Source: WHUA01 sp963711215 | GTDB taxonomy: Bacteria > Pseudomonadota > Alphaproteobacteria > UBA8366 | Length of the DNA: 64,000 bases | Reading direction: 5' to 3' | NCBI GenBank assembly: GCA_963711215.1 | Contig: CAVQDH010000006.1 | Coordinates: 62,001 to 126,000, forward strand | Shown here: in pieces, positions 63,171 to 64,000 of the stretch | Numbering within the stretch: the stretch's first letter is position 1 | How the letters are laid out: each line of letters opens with the position of its first letter | Program-made: the position numbers and the translations under genes | Notes under the pieces: model-generated | The model's input: only the letters and a program-made list of their open reading frames with translations | Database searches by the model: none | What the model was told of the DNA's origin: nothing

Positions 63171-63353
63171 GCGATTCCCCTGTCGCCGTTCCGCCGCCGC
63201 CGAGCGTATTCGGTTTCGCAGCCGCAGGAACACTTCCCGGCGCCTGTCCGTCGCCCATCGCCCGCTCCTGTCGTGTCCCGCGATCCGCAGAAGCCTATGC
63301 AATCGCCGCGATCCGGGCAATTTCAAACGGCGGCTACGGAATTTCGAAATCGA

Positions 63354-63650
63354 TCAACGGCCGTATTGCTGGCAGCCGAGCACGTCCCAGTCGCCGGGAC
63401 TGCCGTTCGGGCGGCTGCGGTAGATCGTGAACTTGATCGCGTTGGCGACGTCGAAGGTGACGAAGTCGGAGATGCGCGCCTCGGGAATACTGAACAGCCG
63501 GGCCATGCTCTCGCGGGTGATTGCGCCGCTCTCGACGGTGCGCCGGTAGGCCGCCGCGTCAGGGAAGATGATGTCGAAGGTGATTTGGTTGACGCCCGCG
63601 TTCTTGCTGCGGATCGTCGAGGCAAGCTCGCTCAGCCTGGTCATCGTCAT
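63354..63650 (-). CDS. DUF4387-family protein
   Basis: A 98-residue protein matching DUF4387, a small family found next to AtuA-type (DUF1446) genes. It shows RLSELASTIRSKNAGVNQIT, FDIIFPDAAAYRRTVESGAI and AIKFTIYRSRPNGSPGDWDV. The SKNAG and GSPGD stretches are typical. The ATG at 63650 overlaps the stop of the AtuA-like gene (ATGA), so the two are coupled. The biochemical role is unknown; the pairing suggests a subunit or accessory for the AtuA-like enzyme. Confidence 0.85.
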   Translation of the reverse strand: MTMTRLSELASTIRSKNAGVNQITFDIIFPDAAAYRRTVESGAITRESMARLFSIPEARISDFVTFDVANAIKFTIYRSRPNGSPGDWDVLGCQQYGR

Positions 63651-64000
63651 ACGCCTGCTTCGATAAGGTGCACGGGGAACAGCTCCATCGGGTCGTCGAT
63701 CGGCATCGTGTGGTTGACGTTCCAGACATAGCCGGGCGAGGAGCGCATCGTCTGCTTCGTGGTCGCCGCGGTGCCGGCGGTGCCTTTCACGCCGGGAATG
63801 CGGGCGAGGAAGAACATGCGGACCGCGAAGTCGGTGATCTTTGCCGCCAGCGCGTCGGTGTCCGCCAGCCCCTCGACGACGATGCCGAGCTCATGTGTCT
63901 GCGTCTGCTTGACCGGTTCCAGCTCCTTCAGAACGCCGTTGCGGCCGAAGACGTGGAAGAACAGCTCGTATTTTTCGTTACCGAAGCGCTTCGCGACCGC
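63647..64000 (-). CDS. AtuA-like (DUF1446) protein, 5'-truncated by the window end
   Basis: Only the last ~117 residues are visible, with no start in the window. They read FGNEKYELFFHVFGRNGVLK, QTQTHELGIVVEGLADTDAL, FLARIPGVKGTAGTAATTKQ and SSPGYVWNVNHTMPIDDPME, ending LFPVHLIEAGV. This matches the C-terminal region of AtuA-type proteins (acyclic terpene utilisation), which occur as a two-gene unit with DUF4387. The remainder, including any N-terminal catalytic residues, lies beyond position 64000. The stop at 63647-63649 overlaps the DUF4387 start. Confidence 0.85.
   Translation of the reverse strand, partial: AVAKRFGNEKYELFFHVFGRNGVLKELEPVKQTQTHELGIVVEGLADTDALAAKITDFAVRMFFLARIPGVKGTAGTAATTKQTMRSSPGYVWNVNHTMPIDDPMELFPVHLIEAGV

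Noticed and set aside
1..64000. tRNA, rRNA, CRISPR, insertion sequence or prophage
   Set aside because: No T-loop-like sequences with acceptor stems, regular spaced repeats, terminal inverted repeats with transposase, integrase or phage structural genes were recognised by eye. A tRNA scan would settle the first point.

Overview
The window is high-GC, densely coded DNA from an alphaproteobacterium. Supporting this are a FixL/FixJ/FixK-type regulatory block beside a class I PHA synthase, a lysine/arginine-rich histone H1-like protein, a PAS_5-type sensor, a DmdC-like acyl-CoA dehydrogenase, an IorA/IorB-type molybdenum hydroxylase and many class III CoA-transferases. The order (Rhodospirillales- or Rhizobiales-like) cannot be fixed from sequence reading alone. 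There is no phage, insertion sequence, CRISPR array, rRNA or recognisable tRNA.

Layout. 1-8 kb: a truncated sensor kinase, a FixJ-type regulator, a stand-alone receiver and a FixK/Crp-Fnr regulator, then phaC and a P-type Ca2+ ATPase. A FixJ-like box lies upstream of the Crp/Fnr gene and an FNR/FixK-like box upstream of phaC, which suggests oxygen or redox control of polyhydroxyalkanoate storage. 8-13 kb: an Fe-S/CCG-domain protein, a PhnW-like aminotransferase, an AT-rich regulatory island and the histone-like gene. 13-17.5 kb (minus): two paralogous class III CoA-transferases and a DHA2 drug exporter. 17.6-28.4 kb: a carbamoylase-type hydrolase and a polysaccharide-deacetylase-family enzyme, then a plus-strand catabolic operon: SDR, fluoroacetate-dehalogenase-like hydrolase, GntR regulator, CoA-transferase and a biotin-dependent acyl-CoA carboxylase with two different carboxyltransferase subunits, a biotin carboxylase and a stand-alone biotin carrier.

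28.5-42.5 kb: housekeeping and mixed genes: Gfo/Idh/MocA, MlaC, folB, folP-folK, a small XRE regulator, acyl-CoA dehydrogenase, FAD-linked oxidase, a lipoprotein, sulfurtransferase, rhlE, cspA, the threonylcarbamoyl-AMP synthase gene and a broken ParA-like gene. 42.5-50.7 kb: tartrate-dehydrogenase-like and MaoC genes, a zinc peptidase, then VOC, an internally duplicated unknown family, NIPSNAP, a flavin monooxygenase and a second Gfo/Idh/MocA. 50.7-55.5 kb: otnK, an otnC-like aldolase and an enolase-superfamily enzyme (acid-sugar catabolism), an AbrB-family membrane protein and a SemiSWEET. 55.7-64 kb: PAS sensor, GST, TauD dioxygenase, IorAB, two metallo-beta-lactamase-fold hydrolases and a DUF4387/AtuA pair cut by the window end.

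More than a dozen genes, including one normally essential gene, are each split by single-base frameshifts while both halves stay conserved. This looks like residual base-level sequencing error rather than gene decay, so each is annotated as one frameshifted gene with the approximate break position.
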